From: Fusarium oxysporum f. sp. lycopersici 4287
Taxonomy: Eukaryota > Ascomycota > Sordariomycetes > Hypocreales > Nectriaceae
Direction of reading: 5' to 3'
Length of the DNA: 64,000 bases
Assembly (NCBI RefSeq): GCF_000149955.1
Contig: NC_030990.1
Location: 4,453,482-4,517,481 of the forward strand
Shown: positions 21,253 through 31,956 of the stretch, in pieces
How the letters are laid out: each line of letters starts with the position of its first letter
Numbering within the stretch: the stretch's first letter is position 1
The notes under the pieces: generated by a model
Seen by the model: the letters and a program-made list of their open reading frames with translations, nothing else
Databases searched by the model: none
What the model was told of the DNA's origin: nothing
Position numbers and translations under genes: made by a program

Positions 21253-22090
21253 TCATCGCAGAGCAATTTGCCCAAACAGCTTAGCCGTCTCTTCAGGAAT
21301 GCTCACAAAAGGGAAATGACCTGATGGTAGCTTCTCTACCTTGTCAAAACCTCCAGCCTGGATAAGCATCTCCTGTAACTCTGGAGGAACAGTCTGATCT
21401 TTCTCGCAAAGAACATATGTTTTTGGAATCGTGACGTCAGAGTTGATAAACTCAGATACGTCGCTGAGACTCTTTTGGCTTTGACTTCCTAGGACAAGTT
21501 TCCAAGCTTCATCTTGTTTGTCGGGGGAAAGATCGCTGAAGAAGAGAGGCTTTGCGGCTTCTGTCATGTGAAAGATTCCATCCTGAGTTAAATTATGTCA
21601 GCGGAGGTATATGCAGGGTAGGTGGTTGACATACCTCGTGCTCGAAATATGGCATTGGTGGTGCTGGCTCCGTGTCGCCTCTGGCATTCTTCCCTCTCTG
21701 AGCATATGCAAATCCGGCTACCGCGACATAACCTTTGATACCGCCAGAAAGACCTTTCGCTTGACGCTCCTCAACCGTATGCCCTTCAATGGCGAGCAAT
21801 CCGGGGAGGCTTCCATAGCTATGTCCATAAATGACAACCTCAGACCCTTTCTCGAACTCTGAAGCTAGGCGGTCGTGGATTTCTTTAACGTCATCGAGAA
21901 GACCTTTGTTAGCCAAATCTTTGAACTCGGGGCTTGCAGGATCTTTGGAAGTGAGGTTTTTAGTGACTGTCAATCTTGGGATGATGACAGTGAACCCATC
22001 TTGCTCCAGAATGTTAGCGACGGATTGGTAGACTTCGGGGCTGCAGAAGCCACCAGGGACGATGACAACTGCGGGTTTGCTCTCTCCCAT
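21253..22090 (-). CDS. Alpha/beta hydrolase fold protein, 2 exons
   Basis: The CDS is complement(join(21253-21582, 21635-22090)) with a 52-nt intron (GTATGT donor, TTTAACTCAG acceptor), giving 261 aa. The N-terminus MGESKPAVVIVPGGFCSPEVY has the oxyanion-hole region typical of small salicylate-esterase/AB hydrolase proteins. The nucleophile elbow is GHSYGS, the acid is in CEKDQTVPPE and the catalytic His is in LPSGHFPFVSIPEE. There is no signal peptide, so it is probably cytosolic. Similar proteins act as esterases or in tailoring of small molecules, but no substrate is implied here. A TATATAAAG element at about 22168-22176 on the minus strand is some 80 bp upstream of the start. Confidence 0.85.
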
Positions 22091-22436
22091 TTTGTAGATT
22101 TAGTAAGATGGAGATGGGATAATGGGAGTTTTCGAATAGCTGGATATTGTGTGAGCGCTCAGGGATGGCTTTATATGGTTGCGTAAGCGCTAAACGGGAT
22201 TCCGCTTGTAAGCTGATGTGTACCAGATCCAGTATAGCTCTACGGCCATCGCTTACAACTTGGCACAGTTGTATTCTGTAAGACTTTAGCTAGCCAACCC
22301 AGCTTACTCATATGATAAGATCCTCAAGTCCAAGTGGCTGCAATAATCCTGCCAGCGTTACATCTCAATTGTTCTCAGTCTACCATTCACATACCTATAC
22401 GCACACTCGCGCAATCGTACAGCGCCCAACCTCAAC

Positions 22437-23973
22437 ATGACAGCCAGGCAAGATGCCGACAATCTGGCCTAGGACCAGAGCGATGAGCGCTGGGAAAAAG
22501 CCATAAAACACGTCCGAGCTTCAGCTACGTGTCGTAAAGTCGAAGCTTTCGCCAGCCGAACTTTCGGAAAACAAGCGACTTTGGTTACTCCGTTGATCAT
22601 TGGCGGCTTCAATGTCGTCTACCCTTTCAAAGTCGAAGGCCTAACATTTCAAGTTCTCGTCCGGCTACCTTGTCCCGATCAGGCGATGTTTCCGGAAGAG
22701 AAGACGATGTTAGAGGTCGCAACAGCAGCCTGCATCAAACAGCAAACTCAACTTCTCATCCCCGAAATCTTTCATCATGGTGTCGATGATGAGATCGGGC
22801 CGTACATGATTATCAAGGATCTTGGCACCCGGCGTGGGATGAGTCATGCCTTGGAGGCTCCCCGTGACGACCCAAACGACACGCCCATCTTGAACCCCAA
22901 AATCTCAGAAGTATTTTTCAGGAATCTTTAATTGAAGATAGCGGAATGCGTCTTGCAGCTTGCCCGGCCTACGTTCCCGCGTATTGGTGCTCTGATCGAG
23001 TCGAGTCCAGGCACATATGAAGTATTGGAGCGGCCTATCACCCTCAACATGAATAACGTGTTCCAGCTCTCCAACATCCCTCCTCCAATATTTCCATCAG
23101 AAGGGACCACCTACAGTGCCGCTGACGAGTGGTACGCTGTACTAGCTGAGATGCAAATGGCAACTCTCGTATTTCAACATAATGACATGATATCATCAGA
23201 AGGCGACTACAGAACGAAATACATCGCTCGGAAATTATTTCAAAGACTTCCTAAGCAGAATCGACTCACAAAATTTGGATTCTGTGACGATGACTGGTCC
23301 GCCTCTTCCGAACAGTCTAATGCAACATTGCCGTCACCAGACAACTCCGGTTCATTCCGTCTTTGGTCAGATGACTTCAGACCAGTGAATGTACTCGTAA
23401 ACAATGAGAACGATGTCCTCGGTGCAATAGATTGGGAGTTCGCCTACGTCGGTCCATCACAATTCATACTGGATCCACCTTGGTGGTTACTACTAGAGGT
23501 TCCCGAGATGTGAAATAATGGCATTGAAGCCTGGGCAATTACCTATGAGCGATGGCTTGAGACCTGGCTCTCCACTATGGAAGAGGTCGGAAAAGGGAAT
23601 AGCTCTAGCTTATGGCTTTCAGCGTATATGAGAGAGTTGGGCCACTGGTCGATTTTGGCTGAATTATGCTGCCTGAAAGAGCTGGTCCTTTGACGCTATC
23701 TATTGAAAATATTTAGACGAAAGATTCTTTGGCAAGAGAGTAAAAGATATGCCTATAGAGGAGTTATGGAAGACCAGAGTACAACTGCTAACCGAGGATG
23801 AGCGAGAAGCGATGGAGGCACTGGTAAAGAAAAAAGTGGAAGAATCCAAGGAGCGCATTCTGATAAGCTGGGAGGCTGAAAAAGCAAGACAGCACCTATC
23901 TTCCTTTTTAGTTACAGAATGCAATATCTTTATTTCTGCTGTATCAGTTATTTGCAAAAACCTACTGCCCTAG
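22437..23973 (+). pseudogene. APH-type phosphotransferase family protein, decayed
   Basis: From ATG at 22437 the frame encodes a phosphotransferase-like protein but is broken by TAG (22470-22472), TAA (22929-22931) and TGA (23511-23513). Recognisable parts are the N-lobe (TFGKQATLVTPLIIGGFNVVY), the hinge (GPYMIIKDLGT), and the catalytic and metal region DDFRPVNVLVNNENDVLGAIDWEFAY. After about 23640 the coding frame moves by one. There GRFWLNYAA, FDAIY, YLDERFFGKRVKDMPIEELW and the C-terminal KKVEESKERILISWEAEKAR appear, with TGA codons where Arg and Trp are expected. The nonsense codons are mostly explained by C-to-T or G-to-A transitions. The family phosphorylates small substrates with ATP. 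This copy is almost certainly non-functional. Confidence 0.8.
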
Positions 23974-24409
23974 GTAGTCAGATCTTATAGAAACTACGCA
24001 ATTGCTTGGTGCTGACCGTTCCTAGTTCTTATAGAGGGGCCCATGTTTATGCCTCGACATGGACTCACTACGGTTCATACTACTAAACAACTTGCGACGG
24101 GGCTATGGAGCAGTGTCTGCATCTTTTCTCTATAAGGAATCTTTGAGCTATATATAAAAAATCCCAGGAAGCATAAGCGAGCTACCTGTGCATATAGCTC
24201 GGTTGTCAGTTGTTGAGGAAACACGGTGCCTTGATTATCACTGCTGCCCGATGGTGATAGTACGGACACGGCGCTGAAGAAAGTCAAATGGAAGCCATTG
24301 GATTTTGCATGTGTTTCTCAGTGTGGGGCTTGCTGGGTTCGCTGCCTAAATATCTAAGACGTCGAACCAACTCAGTCCTTCTCCAAATCACACCATACCT
24401 CATTATTCT
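23974..24409. other. Intergenic region, no gene supported
   Basis: About 430 bp following the decayed phosphotransferase. No supported feature. Confidence 0.4.
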
Positions 24410-24931
24410 GTGCACCAAGCCGACGTTGGTGAATTGCACATAATTGCCCTTCCTCCTTATCATTACGGACGCAAGTGGGTATATCTATATAGCCTTTTTT
24501 TTTTTAAAGAAGGTACCTCAATACTGACATACACAGCGCTAAACATCGACGAGTCTCGGGCCCCGGAGACTCTGTTCCTTGATATATCTGTGCAAAGAGT
24601 CCTCGGCGGGACAGGACCTGACCCCGTTGAGCCTTGGGCAACCTCGTACGTGGATGCCGTACGCGACGGAAGGCTCGGAGATGCGATCTGGGCACGCTAT
24701 CACATTTTTGGAAACGTTGTAGATGGCAAACTTGAGGATGGATCAACGGTACTCGACAGTATTGAAGAGGAGGCAATGAGGTACAAAAAGCTTGCTTCTA
24801 AAGAGTGGGCTGATGCAGTGGTACTCTACAAACAGACAAGTAGTGCCGATACCCATCCTGAGGTTATCGAAGTTATCTTTCGGGTTGATAAGAAGGATGT
24901 CAGTCAGATACAGGTCTCGGAAAGCGGCTAG
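24410..24931 (+). CDS. Hypothetical protein, weak support
   Basis: An open frame of 173 codons that lacks an ATG at its upstream end (it opens with GTG). The part from about 24540 looks genuinely coding: NIDESRAPETLFLDIS, DPVEPWATSYVDAVRDGRLGD, and then acidic and hydrophobic alternation to IEVIFRVDKKDVSQI. The preceding stretch (24477-24537) starts with GTATAT, has a T-run and ends CATACACAG, so it may be an intron and the true 5' exon may lie upstream. I do not recognise the family and suggest no function. It could also be a fragment. Confidence 0.35.
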   Translation: MHQADVGELHIIALPPYHYGRKWVYLYSLFFFKEGTSILTYTALNIDESRAPETLFLDISVQRVLGGTGPDPVEPWATSYVDAVRDGRLGDAIWARYHIFGNVVDGKLEDGSTVLDSIEEEAMRYKKLASKEWADAVVLYKQTSSADTHPEVIEVIFRVDKKDVSQIQVSESG

Positions 24932-25565
24932 GTCTCTCACAGTCTTATCTTCACGTAAATTGAGTCAATTCAAAGCTGAAAGAGCGATATGCAGCTCATC
25001 ATCGAGAAGATAAGATGCCGAGCTATTCTCCAGAAAGGTAGAATCCAACTTCGTTAGCCCTGTGACTCGGCACAAAGAAGCCGAATCAACAGGGATCAAA
25101 TTGACCGACCAACGGACAATAAATGAGTCAACCGCACCCAAATTGTTGACATAGTTGTGGTCCGATAACTTAAGATCAGAACACCTTATTATCCATGCCT
25201 TATGGCTATTATTGCATTTGACAAATAAGAGAGCATTCATATCGTACTGGTAACTCTCAACTTCGACGTCTCACTGAATGCAAACTAGTAGACAAGTGAT
25301 CAGGAGTAAACATTTATTTTACGGTGCAAAGAATAATTCGTCGATGAGAAAGGGTCTTGACATTAATCTAACTACAGGTTTACACAGTGCAATCCACGCC
25401 ATGACATCGAATACCAATCGCTGGGCTTCAACATCGCCTCCCTAGAACACCTTATGTGTTTCATTAAGCTTGGGGCTCGCCGGACATATGGATGGGCTGC
25501 TTGAAAATGCTAGTCACCTGTCCTCAATTGCGCCAGGGGACAAGGGCTTCGTTCGACTCACATCA
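24932..25565. other. Intergenic region, no gene supported
   Basis: About 630 bp between the weak hypothetical ORF and the end of the BTB gene. Nothing recognisable. Confidence 0.4.
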
Positions 25566-26551
25566 TTAGTGGCGACACTGACAGCCTGAGCAACGAAGAG
25601 CATAACGACTTGGATCGTTAACAGCGCCAGCGGGCTCCTGGATATAGCATCCGAACTCCTTATTGCAATTACGACATTTCGTGGTATTCTCCAATAGCTC
25701 AAGGACGGACCTGATTTTGGCGACAGTGAGGTTTTTGTGTCGTTGCTGAACATTTCTAGCCTGTTTGTATGAATTCTGTAGAACTCTAGCAGCGCTTAAG
25801 TCTTCCAGGAGGGGCTGGATTCTTTTACCATAGGCCTCAAGTATGTCAATGGCGAGATTGTGTTCAAGTTCGAGAGTTCGAAGGACTTGCGACGAGGTGA
25901 GTTCCCCGATGTACTTAGCCGTAGCCTTGGCGATGAGCGAGCGGAGGTCCGCGTCTCTGGTTGTGGTAGACATCTCCTCAATGATCTTGGGAAGGATCAA
26001 AAAGTCCAAGTCGTCCTGAAGAATGGTGTAGATCTTTGAAGTCGAATGCTTGGCCAACTTTTCGATGTTGTAATAGTCGGCGATTGCGTTGACGCGAAGG
26101 TGGGAGAGGATCTTTTCGGCAGTCTTGTCTTCAATCTTCTGTGACGCTGGAGAATCTTTGGACATATTGTCGTCCTCGCTATCGATCTCGCCTTCCTCGC
26201 TCTTTTCATCGCCGTCTTTAACCTGGACAGGCTTCTCGGTTTCGGGTGCGAGCTTGTAGTCTCCGGTGTAGAGGAAAGTGACCATGCTCTGAACGGTCGC
26301 GACATCGAATTCGTTGACTGTGACCACCTTTGATGTTGTTTCCTGTTTAAATAGTCAGCGAGAAACTAGTGGATGAGGTTCCAGGCACGTACCTCAAAGC
26401 CGCTGTGAAGCGCAGCGCTGATGACAGGCGACTGAGGGCAAACGATCACCTGGTGAAGCTTGAACTCGCGATCCTTGCAAATGAGAGTGAAGTCGCTGAA
26501 CTCTCCGGATTCCACCAAGTGCAGGAGAAAGGAATGAGGTTGGGGTGCCAT
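25566..26551 (-). CDS. BTB/POZ domain protein, 2 exons
   Basis: The CDS is complement(join(25566-26342, 26393-26551)) with a 50-nt intron (GTACGT donor, TAAACAG acceptor), giving 311 aa. The start chosen is the ATG at 26549-26551, giving MAPQPHSFLLHLVESGEFSDF. The BTB fold follows: SDFTLICKDREFKLHQVIVCPQ, then after the intron FDVATVQSMVTFLYTGDYKL, interrupted by an acidic insert (EKSEEGEIDSEDDNMS). An alpha-helical region follows (YYNIEKLAKHSTSKIY). The C-terminus has paired cysteines, CRNCNKEFGC and CSGCQC, that could bind zinc. Fungal proteins of this type are common and mostly of unknown function. Some act as protein-interaction adaptors, for example with Cul3 ligases, but that is only a family-level possibility. 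Confidence 0.8.
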
Positions 26552-27069
26552 CGCGAAGAGTCCCCTGTTCAATCAATCAGGCTCGGTGGTGTGGTGTGAA
26601 GATGCGAAGAGAGTGAGAAGGTGTTGACATTTGGGAAAAGAGGAAAACAAAGAAGGGCCACGGTGGTCAATGATGTCATAATGGTGCAGCAGGCTTCTCT
26701 CACAATTGTTTGGTTGCAAATTGTTTGATGTTTGCCGGTAGTTTGCAGTGCCAAACACTGCCGTAGGTCCCAAGTTTAAATGCCATTCCAAACGCCCAGT
26801 CACTTTCTCATATTGCCAACTACTGTATAATTGATTGATACAAGACAGAAAATTGTGTTACGTGCTGATTTTGGAATTGATTGGCAATCACCAGAGAGTT
26901 CTCGAAAGGTGTGCCGTCTCATCCAGACACGGTGGACTTACAGCAGACTGGCCGCTATGACAAATCGCCTTTGTGTTACACCACACACCGACTTGCAATC
27001 ACATGTATCAGCAGCCCACAGCTTGGCCTTGTAGCGAGGAATTGTTTCTCTGACTAAGTATTAGGAGCC
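26552..27069. other. Intergenic region, no gene supported
   Basis: About 520 bp: the BTB promoter and then the 3' flank of the decayed secreted-protein gene. Several short frames on both strands, none convincing. Confidence 0.4.
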
Positions 27070-27553
27070 TCAACCATCTTTATATATCAAAGTTACTTCC
27101 TCCCTGTTATTCATATCAACATAAAAAGGGGGGCCATCAAAATAGTTAATCATCATACCACTTTCGCTCTTCGAAAACCAGATCACAAATTCGTTCAAGG
27201 GAGAAAGGTCAACTGAATAACCGCTGTCTTGCCAAATACAATCATCTGCGAAGCAAACCGGACTCTTTTACCCATTGATGGTTTGGTACACAACAGAAGA
27301 AGCTTTGCCGGCCTCGTTGAAGAATGGGATTCCATGCATGGGTGCGTCTGGATTAGTGCTATCCGCTACCGTACCAAGACTCCCGTCTCGAGGAAGGGTA
27401 TAAGTCTGGCCAAGCTTGATATCAGAGATGGGTGTGAATACGGAGAACTTGGCTGGTGGTAAGTTAACACCCCCATCGTGTGAAAAGAGGAGTTGCGTAG
27501 ATTCTTACATTTGCGGCTGAAACTGTCCCGACTAGCAGCAATTCCATAGTCAT
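27070..27553 (-). pseudogene. Small secreted protein gene with one in-frame stop
   Basis: Exon 1 (27509-27553) encodes a short signal peptide, MTMELLLVGTVSAAN. A 61-nt intron (27448-27508; GTAAGA donor, GTTAAC branch, CCAAG acceptor) leads to exon 2 (27070-27447). This encodes FSVFTPISDIKLGQTYTLPRD and PDAPMHGIPFFNEAGK, then after the stop PVCFADDCIWQDSGYSVDLS and NEFVIWFSKSESG, ending at TGA. The single break is TAA at 27268-27270, readily derived from CAA by one C-to-T change. Both sides of the stop keep a coherent protein-like composition. About 140 aa in total, with a pair of nearby cysteines. I do not recognise the family. It resembles a small secreted fungal protein. Confidence 0.5.
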
Positions 27554-27769
27554 CAGTCCACTAAATTTCAATCTCACTACTTATTTCTAGGCAATTCTGG
27601 TTAGTTTGTCATTCCAAAAGGAATACTTTAGGTTTACCATGAGCTGAAGCGATGACGTTATAGCATTTCTTTTCGAAAACAGTTACTGCGCAACTGAAGC
27701 GGAGTCTATAGCCATTTCGCTGGGGTTCGCGAATTTGAGGACCGTTGGTCTTAATATAAAGAGTGTACT

Positions 27770-28589
27770 TAGTTATTCTAAAAAGTGAAAATAAATAAGT
27801 TAGATTAGTTAGGGTTGTTTTTGTATGCTGAGCAAGCTTTGGTAAATGTTCTAGTAAATTATAAGGAATAACTTAATTATTTATATATTTACTACTAGCT
27901 AGATATTAATAATATATTAATATTTAACTAATTTATTAAATTTATTATATATTATATCCTATAATTTATTTAATTTTTTTTATATTACTAATACTAATAT
28001 TATAACTTTAGGTCTCTAAGTTTAAGTAATTAAACTTATTTCTTTTTTTTTTTAAGTTTATAAATTAGCCTTAAAAGGCATATCTAAGCATCTCTAAAGT
28101 CTAATATAATTTAAATATTTATTACCCCTTAGTAGGTAAAGCTTTATTAAGTTAATATTATTATAGTTAGCTGCCTTAATTGCAGCCTAAACCTAGCTGT
28201 ATATAACCCAGCTAGAAAGCCTTGCTCTTCAGCTGGCCCTAATCTTCTTCCTGCAACTTACTTTAAAGGTCTTTTGCTAACCCCTGCATATACTATGCTT
28301 AAATTATCTACTGCGCTTCCACAGTAAATAATCTAATCCGACTTCCCCTATACCTTCTGATTACAACCGCTAACAGCATCACAGCTGCCCTATCGCGATG
28401 CTCCGAAGAAGCCTGCGGCCACCTAGGCCTAATGAGCCCTACCTAACGGAAGACCACAATGTGATCCGAATGATTAAAAGAGCTCTCTCGAGCGCTGAGC
28501 AGAGCAATCGCGATAAGCTTTATGCGATGGCTGCTGAAATCGGAGTAGCCTGGATAGTTGAAGATGATATTGGCCGAAATATTTAAATT
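27770..28589. repeat. RIP-degraded repeat at left edge of the transposon island
   Basis: Sequence becomes extremely AT-rich here. The stretch around 27980-28220 is repeated, with many transitions, at about 52360-52430 and 52990-53190, and near 54490-54660, and appears inverted near 54240-54470. A less AT-rich core at about 28240-28580 is matched by a far more degraded copy at about 53200-53520. A short open frame within it (28398-28586) is probably a fragment of the element's own gene. Family not recognised. Confidence 0.6.
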
Positions 28590-28641
28590 ATAATATATAT
28601 AATAAGCATGTAAACCATCTAAGTATATAAACCACTTTTCC
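28590..28641 (+). repeat. Left inverted repeat of the degraded Fot-like element
   Basis: About 52 bp, an imperfect inverted match to 46246-46297. The mismatches are C/T and G/A. It carries a 17-bp direct repeat pair starting TAAGCATGTAAACC and TAAGTATATAAACC. Confidence 0.75.
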
Positions 28642-29223
28642 TGCACTATATAGGTAGATATTATTATAAAAATATAATAAATTAATTAATTAATTAAAAC
28701 TACTTATTATATTCTTCCCTAGATATTTTAATTACTACCTAATATATTCTTATATTATATCTAGGCTTATTATATACTTTATAGCACTTAACCCTTAGTC
28801 TAACTAACTTTCTTTAACTACTACTTCTTAATAATTTTATAACTACCTATATATTAATATCTATTTAATTAATTATCTGCTTTATTTTATTTACTATTAT
28901 TATTCCTCCCTTCTATAGTTAGGTTTTTTTTGCCTTTTAGTACTGGCTTAGTATCTTATTTGCCTTTTAAATATTATCTAGCCTAGCTATTAATAAGGTA
29001 ATCTTATATATATATTTCTTTATTAACTTCTCTAGAGACTTTATAGCTTTAATAACTAACTTTAGAGAGCTATTATAATATCTTCTAATTTATTATTTAA
29101 GGTATTTAGACTAAGAGCTAGCCTTAAGTATAGTCTTTGGTATCTTTAAGACCTAAGGGGTTAAAGGGTTAATAACCTCTTTAGCAGGTATTAAAGTCTA
29201 TAGCTATATATTAAGCTTTAAGA

Positions 29224-29602
29224 TGTGACGAATATGGTTTCAAACAGGGAAACTAGTCCGTACTAGGTTTATGTTTGCAGATAGCATAGGGCGTTAATAC
29301 TAAGCAAGTTAGTTATCACGTCTCTTAATAATCAAGTAATGCATATTAAGCTTATTAATGTAAAGAAGTCTTATTAATAGCTAGTAAGCTAAGTTCTATC
29401 TAGTGCTAAATAAATATATATATATATACTAGGTGGCTTACGGTAAGTCGAGCCTGGCTTACGGTAAGTCGTAAGTCCATATCATAAGCCAAGTCGCAAG
29501 GCTTACAGAATGTTCTAGGTTAAAGTGTAAGTCCTTATATAATTAGTAAGAATAAAGTAGGGTATATGTAATATAAGCGCTTTTACCTATTAGGTTATAA
29601 CA
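29224..29602 (-). repeat. Left (3') LTR of element B
   Basis: 379 bp, from TGTGACGAAT to GTTATAACA. It contains two tandem copies of GGCTTACGGTAAGTCG (around 29450-29480). It differs from 44675-45053 mainly by C/T and G/A. Confidence 0.85.
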
Positions 29603-29790
29603 CGATCTCCCTCCCTTTGTTAGTCTTATCCTTAAGACCTATATATCTGCTTTCTTTTTACATTATCCTAGTACATACTAACTTAGACTTATAATCATCT
29701 ATTAAATTTGCTAACACTATATTAGAGTCTAAGGCTACTTATAATTATTAAGTATAAGCAGTTTTAATTAAAAATACTAGTTTCCTTATT

Positions 29791-30310
29791 ATGCTATGCA
29801 GTTATTATAAGCCCTAAGGCCTTAAATGCTAGGCCAAGGAAGGTCATTCTAAATGCACTTAGTATACTTGCTGCAGCCATAAATATAATAGTAAGGGTAT
29901 CTTAATACTTAAAGGTTTATTCCCTTATAGTCTGATTTCTGTGTATTAGGCTGATCTTATAGCCGATTATTTTGCTGCAGAGAAGCGTCGTTTAGAGTAT
30001 AAGGAGGAGGTTACTAAGACTAAGTTATTATAATTATAGCAGCAAGTAAATAAGCGTTTAAGTTATCTAATGCAACTTTATTATTAGAAAAGACAGTTAT
30101 AGAAGCATAGTAATAAAATGCTTTATTATAATATTAAGACTATAGATAATCTTAAAGCTTTAGATAATATAAAGTCTTTTACTGCTATTAAAGCCTAGCT
30201 ATCTAGGGCTTCTAATGTTATTAATTAGGGCAAGGTTTTTTCTACTAGTATTATTAATAGAAGTTCCTTAATAGTTATTAGGCATTAGTAAGATATTTTA
30301 GTAATTCCTA
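29791..30310 (+). pseudogene. Relic antisense Zn2Cys6/coiled-coil gene of element B
   Basis: Read on the plus strand from ATG at 29791, i.e. antisense to element B and between its pol end and 3' LTR. Three of the six Zn2Cys6 cysteines are intact and the other three positions are TAT codons, exactly one RIP-type G-to-A change away from TGT. The spacing is C-X2-C-X6-C-X8-C-X2-C-X6-C. Remaining stops are TAG or TAA, the result expected from CAG, CAA or TGG by transition. Downstream, a charged helical stretch (YFAAEKRRLEYKEEVTKTK and further Lys/Glu/Gln-rich sequence) resembles a coiled coil. The position, strand and domain order are the same as the intact antisense gene of the skippy-like element (39650-40249). 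The gene is dead. Its end is approximate. Confidence 0.6.
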
Positions 30311-31477
30311 TATGTTTTTGCCTTCTAGGTAGTTTTTCTATTTAATTAGGTATATAGTTTATCTGTTAATTTTATCTATATCTCTAATAGCCTCTGCCTT
30401 ATAGACTTCTAGTCCTGTAATTTATTATAGTTTATTACCGGTTTTAATATATATTATATCTGCTGCTAACTCTAGCATTAAGATATAATATACCAGGTAA
30501 TATTAAATTATTAGGGGTAAGTTTAGTTTATAGATATCCTTCTTTTTCTTTTATTTAATTTTAACCACTCTAAGATATTTATAGTCTAACTTATGGCTTA
30601 GTTAGTCTGTTTTAATGTTTTTAGTAGATAGATAAACCATATCCCCCTCCGAGAAGGTTAGTCCCTTTAACCTCTTGGGGTTATAATATTATTGTATCCG
30701 TTTTCTAATGTATTTAAGTTCTGTTTTTATTTCCTTATATAGGTTTTTTAACTTATTACTTTTAATTATAGCAGCTAGGTTAATTAATTTAGGTTTTTAT
30801 GCTTTATAATAAGCATCTAGTATAAATCTAAAGTTTATATCTAATAGTATAAGCTTTATATTTTTATTATAGGCAGTATTATAGGCTAGTTAGGTATATA
30901 GCAGCTTTTTAACCTAATTATCCTGTTTATAGTTAATATAATACTATAGGTATTATTCTAATACTTAGTTTATTTATTCTGTTTATCTATCTATTTAGGG
31001 TCTAAATATTATCGAGAGTCAGTAATTTAGTCCTAAATATAATATAAGTACTTACTAAAATTTTAATGCAAAGATAGGTCCTTTATCTAATAGGATTTCC
31101 CTTAGCAGTCCTTTTTCTCTTACTACCCTATTATAAAAGATATAGGCTATTATTTCTGTATCTATTGCCTCTCTATAGGGTAAGTAGATTAAAAATTTTA
31201 TAAGTCTATCTATAATAACTATAATACTATTATAGAGGATTCTAGTTAAGGGTTCTTCTAATAACGGTAATTTAGTTATAAAGTCTATTATAATTAAACT
31301 TTATAGTTATTCTATTACTTCTAATAGTTGCAGTTCTCTATATGGTTTATGCTATTATGCCTTTATCCTTATATATAGGTTATATTATTTAACTATTTTT
31401 TCTATTTCTTTTCTCTGAATCTTATATCCTTATTATAGTAGTTATCTAAGAGTTTTATTAACTCCTTAATATCTATG

Positions 31478-31608
31478 TGTAACGGTTGCACAAGCCGTTA
31501 AACCACAGGGCAAAAGATCGGGCCATAATCGCTATGCAAGCAATCATGGGTGTGCTACAGCTGCCTTATAGAAGCCTTACAGCGCTGTTACGGGCACGAA
31601 TCGTAACA
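31478..31608. repeat. TRIM LTR, left
   Basis: 131 bp, apparently identical to 31826-31956. TG...CA ends. Confidence 0.9.
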
Positions 31609-31825
31609 CGATGCTCCCTCTTCAGGGGCTTTCGTCCTCGAAGCCCGCTGAAGCCGGCCGCCACAGGGGGAACCAAGCCCTGTGCGGTGCAGCTGCCAAC
31701 CTCCCAAGGCGTACCCCGCAGTGCCCCTCTGCGTTACGTAGGCACCCTTGTGAGCAGCTATACCAAAGGCTGCAAGGGGGAATCGAACCCTTGACCTTCG
31801 GGCCACCCGCTAACAGCGATTATCG

Positions 31826-31956
31826 TGTAACGGTTGCACAAGCCGTTAAACCACAGGGCAAAAGATCGGGCCATAATCGCTATGCAAGCAATCATGGGTG
31901 TGCTACAGCTGCCTTATAGAAGCCTTACAGCGCTGTTACGGGCACGAATCGTAACA
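31826..31956. repeat. TRIM LTR, right
   Basis: 131 bp, apparently identical to 31478-31608. On the minus strand it holds TGGTTTAACGG (31843-31853), an A-box-like sequence. Confidence 0.9.

Larger units (their letters stand above)
31478..31956. mobile_element. TRIM (terminal-repeat retrotransposon in miniature), 479 bp
   Basis: Two 131-bp direct repeats that look identical (31478-31608 and 31826-31956) begin TGTAACGG and end CGTAACA, i.e. TG...CA LTR ends. They enclose 217 bp and are flanked by the 5-bp duplication CTATG (31473-31477 and 31957-31961). The element is GC-rich and undegraded while the surrounding element B is RIP-mutated, so it inserted late. There is no coding capacity; the short open frames inside are not protein-like. 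It must be mobilised in trans by an autonomous LTR element. The minus strand contains a perfect tRNA-type B box (GGTTCGATTCC, 31779-31789). A second, truncated copy begins at 54659. Confidence 0.85.

Noticed and set aside
28398..28586. 62-codon open frame with ordinary composition inside AT-rich DNA
   Set aside because: A degraded copy exists at about 53400-53520, so it is part of a repeat rather than a host gene. No domain recognised.
31771..31860. A tRNA gene on the minus strand
   Set aside because: The B box is perfect and an A-box-like site exists, but no acceptor stem or anticodon arm folds properly. It is reported as a promoter-like module only.
31486..31919. 102-codon frames inside the TRIM
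   Set aside because: They cross LTR and interior without domain. TRIMs are non-coding and the frames reflect GC-rich sequence.
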